Under the pieces are notes generated by a model that saw nothing but the letters and a program-made list of their open reading frames with translations, searched no databases and was not told where the DNA came from. DNA of 64,000 nt, taken from NCBI GenBank assembly GCA_963702695.1, contig CAVPDS010000032.1, forward strand, positions 386,590-450,589. The letters are read 5' to 3'. A program made the translations under genes and the position numbers. Shown piece after piece: positions 18,659-27,159 of the stretch (the stretch's first letter is position 1; the number at the start of each line of letters is the position of its first letter). The DNA comes from VAZQ01 sp963702695. Its GTDB lineage: Bacteria > Pseudomonadota > Alphaproteobacteria > Rhizobiales > Xanthobacteraceae.

Positions 18659-20809
18659 ATGGCCAAGAAAGTCGTCAGCAAGACTGCAATCGAAGCGCTA
18701 ACCGAGAGTGAGGCGAAGGCCGAGCTCAAGCGGCTCGCCGCCGAGATCAACGAGCATGACCGCCGCTACTACCAGCAGGATGCGCCGTCGGTCACCGATG
18801 CCGAATACGACGAATTGCGCCGGCGCAACGCGGCGATCGAGGCCCGCTTCCCCGATCTGGTGCGGGCGGATTCGCCCTCGCGCCGGGTCGGCGCCGCGCC
18901 AACCGGACGCTTTCGGAAAATCCGCCACGCGCTGCCGATGCTGTCGCTCGACAACGCCTTCGCCGAGCAGGACGTCCTTGATTTCGTCGCCCGCATCCGC
19001 CGCTTCCTCAGGCTCGACGACGACGAAAAGATCGCCTTCAGCGCCGAGCCGAAGATCGACGGCCTCTCGATGTCGCTGCGCTATGAAAACGGCGCGTTGC
19101 TCGCCGCCGCCACCCGCGGCGACGGCACTGTGGGCGAGGACGTCACCGCCAACATCAAGACCCTGAAGGAAGTGCCGAAGCACCTCAAGGGCCGCCACGT
19201 GCCGTCGGTCTGCGAAGTGCGCGGCGAGGTCTACATGACCAAAGGCGATTTCCTGAAGCTGAACGAACGACAGAAGGAGGCGGGCGGCCAGATCTTCGCC
19301 AACCCGCGCAATTCGGCGGCCGGCTCGCTGCGGCAGAAGGATCCGAACGTCACCGCGGCGCGTCCGCTCGGCTTCTTCGCCTATGCCTGGGGCGAAGTGA
19401 GCGATCGCCTCGCCGAGACGCAGTCGGGCATGATCAAGTGGTTCGAGAACGCCGGCTTCACGACCAATCCGCTCACCCGGCTTTGCCACTCGGTCGAGGA
19501 ACTGCTCGCCTTCCACCGCGAGATCGAAACGCAGCGCTCGCATCTCGACTACGACATCGACGGCGTCGTCTACAAGGTCGACCGCATCGACTGGCAGGAA
19601 CGGCTCGGCTTCGTCTCGCGCGTGCCGCGCTGGGCGATCGCGCACAAATTCCCGGCCGAACGCGCGATGACCGTGCTCCGAGATATCGAGCTGCAGGTCG
19701 GCCGAACCGGCGCGCTCACGCCGGTCGCGAAGCTTGAGCCGGTCGGTGTCGGCGGCGTCATCGTGCAGAATGCGACGCTGCACAACGCGGATTACATCAA
19801 GGGCATCGGTGGCGACGGCGAGCCATTGCGCGACGGCCGCGATATCCGCATCGGCGACACCGTCATCATCCAGCGTGCGGGTGACGTCATCCCACAGGTC
19901 GTGGACGTGGTGCTCGACAAGCGGCCGAAGGACGCCAAGCCTTATCACTTCCCGAAGAAGTGCCCGTGCCCGCTGCACACCGACGTGGTGCGCGAGGCAA
20001 CCGCTGCCGGGGAGGAGGGCGCGCGCGCGCGCTGCACCGGCGATTTCGCCTGTCCGTATCAGAAGACCGAGCACCTCAAGCTGTTCGTCTCGCGCCGCGC
20101 CTTCGATATCGAAGGCTTGGGCGAGAAGCAGATCGAACTCTTTTTCGAGCAAGGCTGGATCAAGGAGCCCGCGGACATTTTCACGCTCGCCGCGCGTAAT
20201 GCGAAGATCAATCTCGAAGAGGTCGAGGGCTTTGGCGAACTATCGGTGCGCAATCTCTTTGCTGCGATCGAGGCGCGGCGCGAGATTTCGCTCGAGCGAT
20301 TCATCTACGCGCTCGGCGTGCGCCATGTCGGCGAGACCACGGCGCGGGCTTTGGCGCGCGCCTACGGCTCATGGTCGGCGTTTCATGACGCCGTGCTCAA
20401 GCTCGCACAAGGCGACGCCGAGACCCGCGAGGAGATGGACAACCTCGATCAGATCGGCGACGCCGTGATCGAAAGCCTCGCCGCCTATTTCGGCGAGCCG
20501 CACAATCGCGGCATCGTCGAGCGGTTGACGAAGCAGGTGCGCATCATCGACGCGGAGCAACCCGCGGCGGAGTCGCCGGTTGCCGGCAAGACCGTGGTGT
20601 TCACCGGCTCGCTGGAGAAGATGACCCGCGACGAGGCCAAGGCGATGGCGGACCGCCTCGGCGCCAAGACCGCGGGCTCGGTCTCGAAGAAAACCGACTA
20701 CGTCGTCGCGGGCCCCGGCGCCGGGTCGAAGCTCAACAAAGCAAAGGAGTTCGGCGTTGCCATCCTCAGCGAGGAGGAATGGCTCGCGCTCGTTGGTGCG
20801 GCGCGCTGA
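18659..20809 (+). CDS. ligA: NAD-dependent DNA ligase
   Basis: The 716-residue enzyme has the full LigA order. The Ia domain has YYQQDAPSVTDAEYDELRR, and the adenylation site is Lys132 in KIDG. An OB fold, a four-cysteine zinc finger (CPCP..., CTGDFACPY), HhH motifs and a C-terminal BRCT domain (about 640-716, GKTVVFTGSLEKMTRDEA) follow. It seals nicks in replication and repair using NAD. Slightly longer than E. coli LigA, as is common in alphaproteobacteria. Confidence 0.97.
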   Translation: MAKKVVSKTAIEALTESEAKAELKRLAAEINEHDRRYYQQDAPSVTDAEYDELRRRNAAIEARFPDLVRADSPSRRVGAAPTGRFRKIRHALPMLSLDNAFAEQDVLDFVARIRRFLRLDDDEKIAFSAEPKIDGLSMSLRYENGALLAAATRGDGTVGEDVTANIKTLKEVPKHLKGRHVPSVCEVRGEVYMTKGDFLKLNERQKEAGGQIFANPRNSAAGSLRQKDPNVTAARPLGFFAYAWGEVSDRLAETQSGMIKWFENAGFTTNPLTRLCHSVEELLAFHREIETQRSHLDYDIDGVVYKVDRIDWQERLGFVSRVPRWAIAHKFPAERAMTVLRDIELQVGRTGALTPVAKLEPVGVGGVIVQNATLHNADYIKGIGGDGEPLRDGRDIRIGDTVIIQRAGDVIPQVVDVVLDKRPKDAKPYHFPKKCPCPLHTDVVREATAAGEEGARARCTGDFACPYQKTEHLKLFVSRRAFDIEGLGEKQIELFFEQGWIKEPADIFTLAARNAKINLEEVEGFGELSVRNLFAAIEARREISLERFIYALGVRHVGETTARALARAYGSWSAFHDAVLKLAQGDAETREEMDNLDQIGDAVIESLAAYFGEPHNRGIVERLTKQVRIIDAEQPAAESPVAGKTVVFTGSLEKMTRDEAKAMADRLGAKTAGSVSKKTDYVVAGPGAGSKLNKAKEFGVAILSEEEWLALVGAAR

Positions 20810-20812
20810 TCG

Positions 20813-20968
20813 TCAGATGTGCCCGGTCAGCGCCAGGATGATCAGGATTAGCAGCAACAGCCCGATGCCGCCGCCGGGTCCATAGCCCCAGCCGCGGCTG
20901 TAGCCCCAGCGCGGCAGCGAGCCGACGAGGGCGAGAATCAGCAGAACGATCAGGATGGTGGTAAGCAT
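20813..20968 (-). CDS. DUF3309 small hydrophobic protein
   Basis: The 51-residue product starts MLTTILIVLLILALVGSLP, continues with the signature SRGWGYGPGGGIG and ends with a second hydrophobic run. This is the DUF3309 pattern, common in rhizobia and related bacteria; its function is not known. Two short hydrophobic segments flank a glycine/tyrosine/tryptophan loop, so it is probably membrane-bound. It lies four bases beyond the convergent ligA stop. Confidence 0.85.
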   Translation of the reverse strand: MLTTILIVLLILALVGSLPRWGYSRGWGYGPGGGIGLLLLILIILALTGHI

Positions 20969-21031
20969 TGTTCCGGCCGCTTTTGTGAGGGTTCCGGGTT
21001 TCCAACGCCGTCCTGCGCCTGGAAGTTCCGC

Positions 21032-22864
21032 CTATGTTACGAGCGGTCGGGTGGCGGCAATCAACCATGCCCGTGTATTTTCGTCGACGAGCGGCGAAAG
21101 AGTTGCGCCGACGCGCGCATGATAGTCGTCAAGCCACCCGCGTTCATCGTTAATAAGGAGTTGCGGCTCGATCAGCGTCCGGTCGATCGGCGCCAGCGTC
21201 AATGTCTCGAACGCGTTGAGCGGCTTCTCGGCGCCGGCGACCGGACGCGCCTCGATCACCAGCACGAGGTTCTCGATGCGGATGCCGTAGTCGTTGGCCT
21301 TGTAGTAACCGGGCTCGTTCGAGAGGATCATGCCGCGCCGTAGCGCCGCGCTGCCGAGCTTGGAGATGCGCGCGGGACCTTCGTGCACCGAGAGATAGCT
21401 GCCGACGCCGTGGCCGGTGCCGTGATCGAAGTCGAGCCCGGCCGACCACAGGAACTGCCGCGCCAGCGGATCGAGCTGCGCCCCGGTGGTACCGTCCGGA
21501 AATACCGCGCGCGCGATCGCGATGTGGCCCTTGAGGACGCGGGTGAAGCGCTCGCGCATTTCCGCGTTCGGCTCGCCGATGGCGACGGTGCGGGTGATGT
21601 CGGTGGTGCCGTCCTCGTACTGCGCGCCGGAATCGATGAGGAACAACTCGTTCGGCGCGATCCGCCGGTTGGTCTTGCGCGTGACGCGGTAGTGCACGAT
21701 CGCGCCGTCGGGACCGGCGCCCGATATGGTAGGAAATGAAATATCCTTGAGCACGCCAGTTTCGCGGCGGAAGCTTTCCAAGGCTTCGACGGCGTCGATC
21801 TCGGTGAGCGTACCGGCGGGCGCCTCGCGCGCGAGCCAGGCAAGAAAGCGCACGACCGCCGCGCCGTCGCGCACATGCGCGGCCCGCCCGCCAGCGATCT
21901 CGACCGAATTCTTGATCGCCTTCATCAGCGCAATCGGATCGGGCCCACGCGCGACCTTGCCGCCGGCGCTGGTGACAAGCCGCGCAAGTGCGTCGGCAGC
22001 GGTGGCCTGATCGAGGCGCACGGTCTTGCCGGCGTGGCCGAGCGCCGCCAGGTCAGGCGCGAAGGCCTCGGGCGGGCGCACGTCGGCAAGCGCCTCGAGT
22101 TGATGACGCACGTCGTTCGAGAGCTTGCGCCCGTCGACATACAGCGCGGGCCGGCCTTCGCACGGGATGGTCGCGAACGCGAGCGGCAGCGGCGTATGCG
22201 CGACGTCGGAGCCGCGGATGTTGAAGGTCCAGGCCACCGCATGCGGGTCGGACACGACCAGCACGTCGGCTTTGAGCTTCCCGATCTCCGGGCGGAGGCG
22301 CGAGAGCTTGGTCGTCGCTTCCTCGCCGGCGTAGCGGATGTCGTGCAGCACGACCGGGCCGAGCGGTGGCGGCGGCCGGTCGTTCCAGATCGCGTCGATC
22401 GGATCGGGCTCGGCCGGCGTCAGCGTCGCGCCGGCGGCGGTGCAGGCCTTGGCGAGTTTTTCCGCGCTCTCGACCGTGTGCAGCCACGGGTCGTAGCCGA
22501 ATTTGTCGCCGCTGGTGAGATTTTTTTCCAGCCACTGGTCAGGCGGCGACTCGACGAGATGCTCGATCGCAAACAGCGAAGTGTCGACCTGCTCGCGCAC
22601 CTGCAGTGTATAGCGTCCATCGACGAACAGTGCGGCGCGATCCATCAGCACGACCGCGACGCCGGCGGAGCCGGCAAAGCCGGTGAGCCAGGCCAGCCGC
22701 TCCTCCGCGGCCGGCACGTATTCGTTCTGATGCCGATCGGCGCGCGGCACGATGAAGCCCGCGAGCCCGCGCCGCGCCAACTCGGCACGCAGCGCCGCCA
22801 ACCGCGGCGCGCTGGCGGCGGCTTGCGTGTCGTCATCGAAAGTCTGGAACTTGGCTTCGAACAT
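21032..22864 (-). CDS. Xaa-Pro aminopeptidase P-type, M24 family
   Basis: The 610-residue protein has two creatinase-like N-terminal domains (about 15-310), an M24 pita-bread peptidase domain and a C-terminal extension. This is the long bacterial/eukaryotic APP1-like architecture. Metal-site segments are visible: LIDSGAQYEDGTTDITRT (two Asp), DHGTGHGVGSYLSVHEGP (His) and SNEPGYYK (Glu). It removes N-terminal residues preceding proline, probably with two Mn ions in the cytoplasm. Confidence 0.92.
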   Translation of the reverse strand: MFEAKFQTFDDDTQAAASAPRLAALRAELARRGLAGFIVPRADRHQNEYVPAAEERLAWLTGFAGSAGVAVVLMDRAALFVDGRYTLQVREQVDTSLFAIEHLVESPPDQWLEKNLTSGDKFGYDPWLHTVESAEKLAKACTAAGATLTPAEPDPIDAIWNDRPPPPLGPVVLHDIRYAGEEATTKLSRLRPEIGKLKADVLVVSDPHAVAWTFNIRGSDVAHTPLPLAFATIPCEGRPALYVDGRKLSNDVRHQLEALADVRPPEAFAPDLAALGHAGKTVRLDQATAADALARLVTSAGGKVARGPDPIALMKAIKNSVEIAGGRAAHVRDGAAVVRFLAWLAREAPAGTLTEIDAVEALESFRRETGVLKDISFPTISGAGPDGAIVHYRVTRKTNRRIAPNELFLIDSGAQYEDGTTDITRTVAIGEPNAEMRERFTRVLKGHIAIARAVFPDGTTGAQLDPLARQFLWSAGLDFDHGTGHGVGSYLSVHEGPARISKLGSAALRRGMILSNEPGYYKANDYGIRIENLVLVIEARPVAGAEKPLNAFETLTLAPIDRTLIEPQLLINDERGWLDDYHARVGATLSPLVDENTRAWLIAATRPLVT

Positions 22865-23065
22865 CGCCGTACCTTATGCGCCGCGCCAAGGGGCGGCAAT
22901 GTGCCTGCCTGCGCCTCTCTATGGGGGGCCGTGGCGGGGGCGCTTCAAGAAGAAGGCTGTCACCCTCCACGTGTCAGGCTCACGCGTCATTAAGCTCGGT
23001 CTGGACGCGTCTGATTTTCTGCACTTGCAAATGCGCCTCATCCATAGCTAAATTAGAAGCAGAAG

Positions 23066-23113
23066 ACGGGATGGAGTCCCCCCGTAAACGCCGATGAGGC
23101 TGATGACTCCTAC
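23066..23113 (+). promoter_or_regulatory. Fluoride riboswitch aptamer (crcB motif)
   Basis: The segment shows the crcB-motif layout. Helix ACGGG/CCCGT (23066-23070 with 23081-23085) encloses a GATGG-like loop, then AAACGCC, then GCC/GGC pairs (23090-23092, 23098-23100). The near-invariant 3' segment TGATGACTCCTAC (23101-23113) completes it. It lies upstream of an antiporter/UspA/CrcB/DUF190 operon, exactly the gene context of known fluoride riboswitches. Recognised by pattern; a covariance search was not run. Confidence 0.9.
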
Positions 23114-23146
23114 AGGGCGCTTGGCGTCGGTAGGAGTCTGTTTTTT
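23105..23146 (+). terminator. Intrinsic terminator competing with the fluoride aptamer
   Basis: GACTCCTAC (23105-23113) pairs perfectly with GTAGGAGTC (23130-23138) and is followed by TG and six Ts (23141-23146). The 5' arm is the conserved 3' strand of the aptamer, so forming the aptamer should block the terminator. This predicts a transcriptional ON switch with fluoride. Confidence 0.88.
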
Positions 23147-23233
23147 CCAACCGCATCCAAGCTTCCACTTGCCTCGCGCTCCGCTGAAGGGCGCGCGGGC
23201 GAGCGCGCTGTGGATTCAGCCGAAGGGCGTGTG

Positions 23234-23413
23234 ATGCGGGGATGGTTGTCGAGCCTCAACTTTAGCGTCCGCGTGTTGGTCGCCGTAGCGATTACGACGA
23301 TTTTTGCATTTGTCCTTGAGGCGCCATGGAGCTCGTGGTGGCGATGTTGGCTGGGTGGAGTGACCGTGTTCGTCGAGTGTCGGATGCGTTCGGGGTCGGG
23401 GTCGCATCAATGA
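23234..23413 (+). CDS. Possible small membrane protein downstream of the riboswitch
   Basis: A 59-residue frame has one strong hydrophobic segment (SVRVLVAVAITTIFAFVLEA, about 10-29), then tryptophan-rich and basic residues. A weak AAGG site precedes ATG 23234. It sits in the leader region after the riboswitch terminator and before the antiporter, so it would be under fluoride control if real. No family is recognised; it could be chance. Confidence 0.35.
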   Translation: MRGWLSSLNFSVRVLVAVAITTIFAFVLEAPWSSWWRCWLGGVTVFVECRMRSGSGSHQ

Positions 23414-23471
23414 GTTCGATTCAGTCTGGGCCGCAGTGTGAATAAAGGATGAGCTGGCAGGAGATTTACGG

Positions 23472-24698
23472 ATGACTGGCGTTTGGGCTCTCGCGGCATT
23501 GTGGCTGGGTCTCGCGCTGATTGCGAGCTTGTTGTCCATCTGGCTGCGCATATCGACCGCGCTTTCCGAAATCGTGGTTGGAACGATTGCGCAGCTCATC
23601 ATAGGTGCCGTGATCGGTTCGGCCGTCCTGGGCACGGACGAGTCCTGGGTCAAGTTTCTATCCGGCATCGGCGCGATCGTCCTGACGTTCCTTGCGGGAG
23701 CGGAGCTTGATCCCGAAGTGTTCAAGAGAAAATGGAAGGAAGCCACGGCGGTGGGTCTTGCCGGCTTCTTTTTTCCATTCTTCGGCTGCGCTGCGGGCGC
23801 CTACTATATTCTTGGCTGGGGGCTGATGCCGAGCTGGCTCGGCGGTGTGGCGCTTTCGACCACCTCGGTCGCCGTCGTGTATGCCGTCATGATCGAATTC
23901 GGGCTGAACAAGACGGAGTACGGCAAGACGGTCCTGGCGGCTTGCTTCATCAACGATCTCGGAACCGTTCTTGCGCTGGGATTTATCTTCGCGCCCTTCA
24001 CGATGAAGACTCTGATCTTTGCCGGTGTCGCGGTGGTCGCGTTCGCAATCCTGCCCTGGCTGACACCGAGGTTCTTTCGGAAATACGGCAACCGTCCATC
24101 CGAACTGGAAACAAAGTTCCTGCTGCTTTGTCTGCTCGGCCTGGGCGCATTGGCAGAATGGGCGGACAGCGAGGCAGTGCTTCCCGCCTACATCATTGGA
24201 ATGGTGCTCGCCGGCACGGTCGGGAAGGATCATGCGCTCATTCGTCGGTTGCGGACCCTGACATTCGGGTTGCTCACGCCGTTCTATTTCATCCGCGCCG
24301 GATCGTTCGTCTCGATCCCCGCCCTGATCGCCGCGCCGTTCGCATTCGTCTTCATGCTCATCGTCAAGCTGGTCACCAAGTTCGTGGGAGTCTATCCCGT
24401 CACTCGATACTACAAGTCCCCAAATCCTGAGGCGACGTACACCACGCTTCTGATGTCTACGGGACTCACCTTCGGAACGATTTCGTCGCTGTTCGGCCTG
24501 TCGCATGGCATCATCGATGAATCCCAATATTCGATTCTCGTTGCCGGTGTGATCGGCAGCGCCGTCATTCCGACCCTCATTGCAAACGCATTCTACCTGC
24601 CGCGTCACTTGATACCGAAATCGAATGATCCGGCACTGGCCGAAGCGGAAGCGACAGAGGCGCCGCCAATTCGACGGATCGCGCAAAAAGCCGAATGA
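23472..24698 (+). CDS. CPA-type cation:proton antiporter
   Basis: This 408-residue polytopic membrane protein has about 12 hydrophobic segments and the Na+/H+ exchanger core patterns (LIIGAVIGSAVLG, FLAGAELDPEVF, INDLGTVLALGF). It resembles NhaP/KefB-like antiporters. Antiporters of this type are known riboswitch-controlled genes in fluoride regulons, where they probably counter the proton and ion imbalance that accompanies HF entry and F- export. AGGAGA precedes ATG 23472 by eight bases. First main gene after the riboswitch. Confidence 0.87.
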   Translation: MTGVWALAALWLGLALIASLLSIWLRISTALSEIVVGTIAQLIIGAVIGSAVLGTDESWVKFLSGIGAIVLTFLAGAELDPEVFKRKWKEATAVGLAGFFFPFFGCAAGAYYILGWGLMPSWLGGVALSTTSVAVVYAVMIEFGLNKTEYGKTVLAACFINDLGTVLALGFIFAPFTMKTLIFAGVAVVAFAILPWLTPRFFRKYGNRPSELETKFLLLCLLGLGALAEWADSEAVLPAYIIGMVLAGTVGKDHALIRRLRTLTFGLLTPFYFIRAGSFVSIPALIAAPFAFVFMLIVKLVTKFVGVYPVTRYYKSPNPEATYTTLLMSTGLTFGTISSLFGLSHGIIDESQYSILVAGVIGSAVIPTLIANAFYLPRHLIPKSNDPALAEAEATEAPPIRRIAQKAE

Positions 24699-24717
24699 CG
24701 CCCGGAGGGCCGCCAGG

Positions 24718-25137
24718 ATGTTCAGCAAAATTCTGCATGCCAATGACGGCTCCGAGCCCGCCTTTAAGGCGCTCGCTCTGGCGGTGGCAATCGCTCAACA
24801 AAACCGCTCCGAACTGCACATGATCTCAGTCGAAGAAATCGATTACATGCCCGAATTCATCGAAGAAGTCCGGGAGGAGACAGGCACCGCGGCGCGGCGT
24901 TTTCACAAGGCCGTCCAGCGGGCGAAAGCAATGGCGGAGGAAAGCCATGTCACGCTCCGGACCCATGTCGTGGCCGGGCATCCGGTGCGGGATATTGTCG
25001 AGCTGGCGGCTCAGCTCAAGGTTGATCTCTTGGTGATCGGCGCAAGAGGGCATTCGGCGATATATGATCGCCTCATCGGAAGCCGGGCCGATCGCATCAT
25101 GCAGCTCGCCCAGTGCCCAGTGCTCGTTGTGAAATGA
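24718..25137 (+). CDS. Universal stress protein, UspA family
   Basis: The 139-residue protein has the Usp fold landmarks: N-terminal ILHANDGSEPAFKAL and the ATP-binding C-terminal block DLLVIGARGHSAIYDRLIGS. It is cytoplasmic and probably ATP-binding. It lies 19 bases after the antiporter stop, so it is in the same fluoride-controlled operon. UspA genes recur in fluoride-riboswitch regulons. Confidence 0.88.
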   Translation: MFSKILHANDGSEPAFKALALAVAIAQQNRSELHMISVEEIDYMPEFIEEVREETGTAARRFHKAVQRAKAMAEESHVTLRTHVVAGHPVRDIVELAAQLKVDLLVIGARGHSAIYDRLIGSRADRIMQLAQCPVLVVK

Positions 25138-25152
25138 TGACCTTGGATATAA

Positions 25153-25177
25153 CAAGGCCGGTGCAGACCGGCCCTTG
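25153..25177. repeat. Strong hairpin in the uspA-crcB gap
   Basis: CAAGGCCGGT (25153-25162) faces ACCGGCCCTTG (25167-25177) around a GCAG loop, with one bulged base. There is no T-run, so a processing or stability role is more likely than termination. Confidence 0.5.
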
Positions 25178-25235
25178 CAGGGTAGGAGCCGAACATGGGG
25201 ATTTGTTCAACCCGTCAGCGGAGATCATCGCTTCA

Positions 25236-25634
25236 ATGGGAACCTACATCTGGATTGCAATCGGCAGCGCGCTCGGGGGCGTTGCGCGGTACTGGTGCTC
25301 AGGCGTTGCGGCACGCTTGATCGGGGAGACCTTTCCTTGGGGCACCTTGATCGTCAACGTGATCGGCTCATTCATCATCGGTTTCTTCTCGACGCTGACC
25401 GGTCCGGAAGGACGGGTCTATGCCGGAACAACGGTCCGCCAATTCGTCATGGTCGGCTTTTGCGGAGGCTACACGACGTTTTCGTCGTTCAGTCTTCAGA
25501 CCCTCAGCCTGCTCAACGACGGAGAGATGTTCCGAGCCGGCGCCAATATCGGCCTGTCCGTCCTCTGCTGCATGCTCGCCGTATGGGCGGGACACCTGCT
25601 CGCGCTGAGCTTTAACTCCATGAAGTGGGTTTGA
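25236..25634 (+). CDS. crcB: Fluoride channel CrcB/Fluc
   Basis: The 132-residue four-helix protein carries the Fluc signatures: GGVARYW (14-20), Asn41 in GTLIVNVIGS, and the phenylalanine-box region GFCGGYTTFSSFS (74-86). Fluc proteins form dual-topology dimers that let fluoride leave the cell. ATG 25236 gives the normal family length; an upstream in-frame extension to 25113 would overlap uspA and is not used. It belongs to the operon governed by the riboswitch at 23066. Confidence 0.95.
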   Translation: MGTYIWIAIGSALGGVARYWCSGVAARLIGETFPWGTLIVNVIGSFIIGFFSTLTGPEGRVYAGTTVRQFVMVGFCGGYTTFSSFSLQTLSLLNDGEMFRAGANIGLSVLCCMLAVWAGHLLALSFNSMKWV

Positions 25635-25636
25635 CC

Positions 25637-25984
25637 ATGCAGATACCTCGCGATGCCGTCCTGCTGCGCATTTTCTTTGGCGAAGATGACAAGTTCGAAC
25701 ATCTGCCGCTGCATGAAGCGATCGTGCTGAAGGCGCGGGGAATGCACCTCGGAGGAGCGACCGTCTTGCGCGGGCATATCGGCTTCGGCCATTCCAGCCA
25801 CATCCACACGACCAAGATCTTGCGCCTCTCGCAGGATTTGCCGGTGATAGTGGAGATCGTCGACTCGCAGGACAAGATCGACGCATTTCTTCCGGTGCTT
25901 GATGGAATGATGTCCAGCGGTCTCGTCACCATGGAAAAGGTTCAGGTCCTTCAATACGGAACGACGATGGATCTCGCGAAGTGA
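25637..25984 (+). CDS. DUF190 protein, CrcB-associated
   Basis: The 115-residue protein matches DUF190 in length and pattern: VLLRIFFGEDDKFEHLPLHE, GATVLRGHIGFGHSS and LPVIVEIVDSQDKI. DUF190 genes frequently neighbour crcB and resemble PII-like ferredoxin-fold regulators, so a modulatory role in fluoride export is plausible but unproven. It begins two bases after the crcB stop and is the last gene of the operon. Confidence 0.9.
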   Translation: MQIPRDAVLLRIFFGEDDKFEHLPLHEAIVLKARGMHLGGATVLRGHIGFGHSSHIHTTKILRLSQDLPVIVEIVDSQDKIDAFLPVLDGMMSSGLVTMEKVQVLQYGTTMDLAK

Positions 25985-26118
25985 ATTGTTGCAAACGGTC
26001 CTGGAAGGAATCGAAGGGGCGGCGACGTCCAGGTATTAATTATGCAAATCGTGATAGAGTGAGGTGCCTGCGCGCGTCACCAATGACATCAACGATTGAC
26101 TGATCTGGGAGATAGAGT

Positions 26119-27012
26119 GTGATCTGGCTCCATCGCATCTTACAGATCAGTCTGGCGTGGGCGATGGCCTGCACGATTGCGAGTCGGGCCGCCGCGCAGG
26201 ATCGGGGTGCGTTTCTCGCAAATGAGACCATCAATTGTGCCCGTTGCGTGCTCAGCGCCGCAAGTCTCGATCGCCGCGATCTCACTGGCGCCGATTTATC
26301 CGGCGCTGACCTCAGGGGCGCGACGTTTTCGCGTGCAATCCTACGGGAGGCAAACTTATCGGGCGCGAATCTCGCCGGGGTAAACCTGAAGCGGCGCGAC
26401 CTCTCGAATGCAAACCTGTCGGGCGCAAACCTCCAGGGCGCGAGCTTTCACCGCGCTAATCTTCGCGGAGCAAATCTGGCGGATGCCGATGCCCGCGGCG
26501 CGAACCTCAACCTGGCTGTACTGACCTCAGCCAACCTGCAACGCACGAACCTTGTGCAGGCTTTGCTTTTTCAAGTCGACGCGAGCGGTGTGGATCTCCG
26601 TGGAGCAAAGCTCAACGCGGCGTTGATGGGCAGCGCGCGCCTTCTCGTCGCGAAGCTCGATGGGGCCGACCTTACCTTCGCTGACCTGTGGGAAGCCAGG
26701 CTGACCAATGCGAGCCTTCGCAATGCGATTCTCACCGGCGCCAATCTACATGCCGCCACGTTGCTTCGCGCCGACATGAGCGGCGTCAGCGGTGAACGCA
26801 CTGATTTCGACCAGGCAACCTTGCGGGGCGTCAACCTGGCGGATGCGGTTCTTCTTGAAGCCGATTTCCTTCAAGCCGATCTGACGGAGGCAAACCTGAG
26901 CAGGGCGGACCTCCGACGCTCGCGGCTTTCGGCTGCCAAGCTGTTCAGGGCGATCCAAATCGAGGCGAATTTGCAGGGAGCGATCATGCCGGACAACAGC
27001 GTGCATCCATGA
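26119..27012 (+). CDS. Secreted pentapeptide-repeat protein
   Basis: The 297-residue product has a signal peptide (about 1-27, ending RAAAQ) and then roughly 45 tandem A(N/D)Lxx pentapeptides, such as ADLSGADLRGATF. They form a right-handed quadrilateral beta-helix. Cys residues near the mature N-terminus (NCARC) may be structural. Start GTG 26119 follows GGGAGA (26108-26113). Its target is unknown; export argues against a gyrase-protecting role. Confidence 0.85.
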   Translation: MIWLHRILQISLAWAMACTIASRAAAQDRGAFLANETINCARCVLSAASLDRRDLTGADLSGADLRGATFSRAILREANLSGANLAGVNLKRRDLSNANLSGANLQGASFHRANLRGANLADADARGANLNLAVLTSANLQRTNLVQALLFQVDASGVDLRGAKLNAALMGSARLLVAKLDGADLTFADLWEARLTNASLRNAILTGANLHAATLLRADMSGVSGERTDFDQATLRGVNLADAVLLEADFLQADLTEANLSRADLRRSRLSAAKLFRAIQIEANLQGAIMPDNSVHP

Positions 27013-27159
27013 TCGGCGCGGGCGCCGCACCCGCTTCGGAACGATCTACGGATGCCAGCGGCCGTTGCATCGGTACCGAATGTGCTGCAGCGGCAACATA
27101 TAGGGTGGCGGAAATGCTAATGTGGGGACGGGGCAAATCAAAAATGTAGGGAGGTTCCA

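Noticed and set aside
18698..20152. 484-codon minus-strand frame
   Set aside because: Antisense to ligA, which has all of its catalytic motifs.
25138..25235. Second fluoride riboswitch between uspA and crcB
   Set aside because: There is a strong hairpin and a GGTAGGAG string, but no ATGACTCCTAC core or pseudoknot partners.
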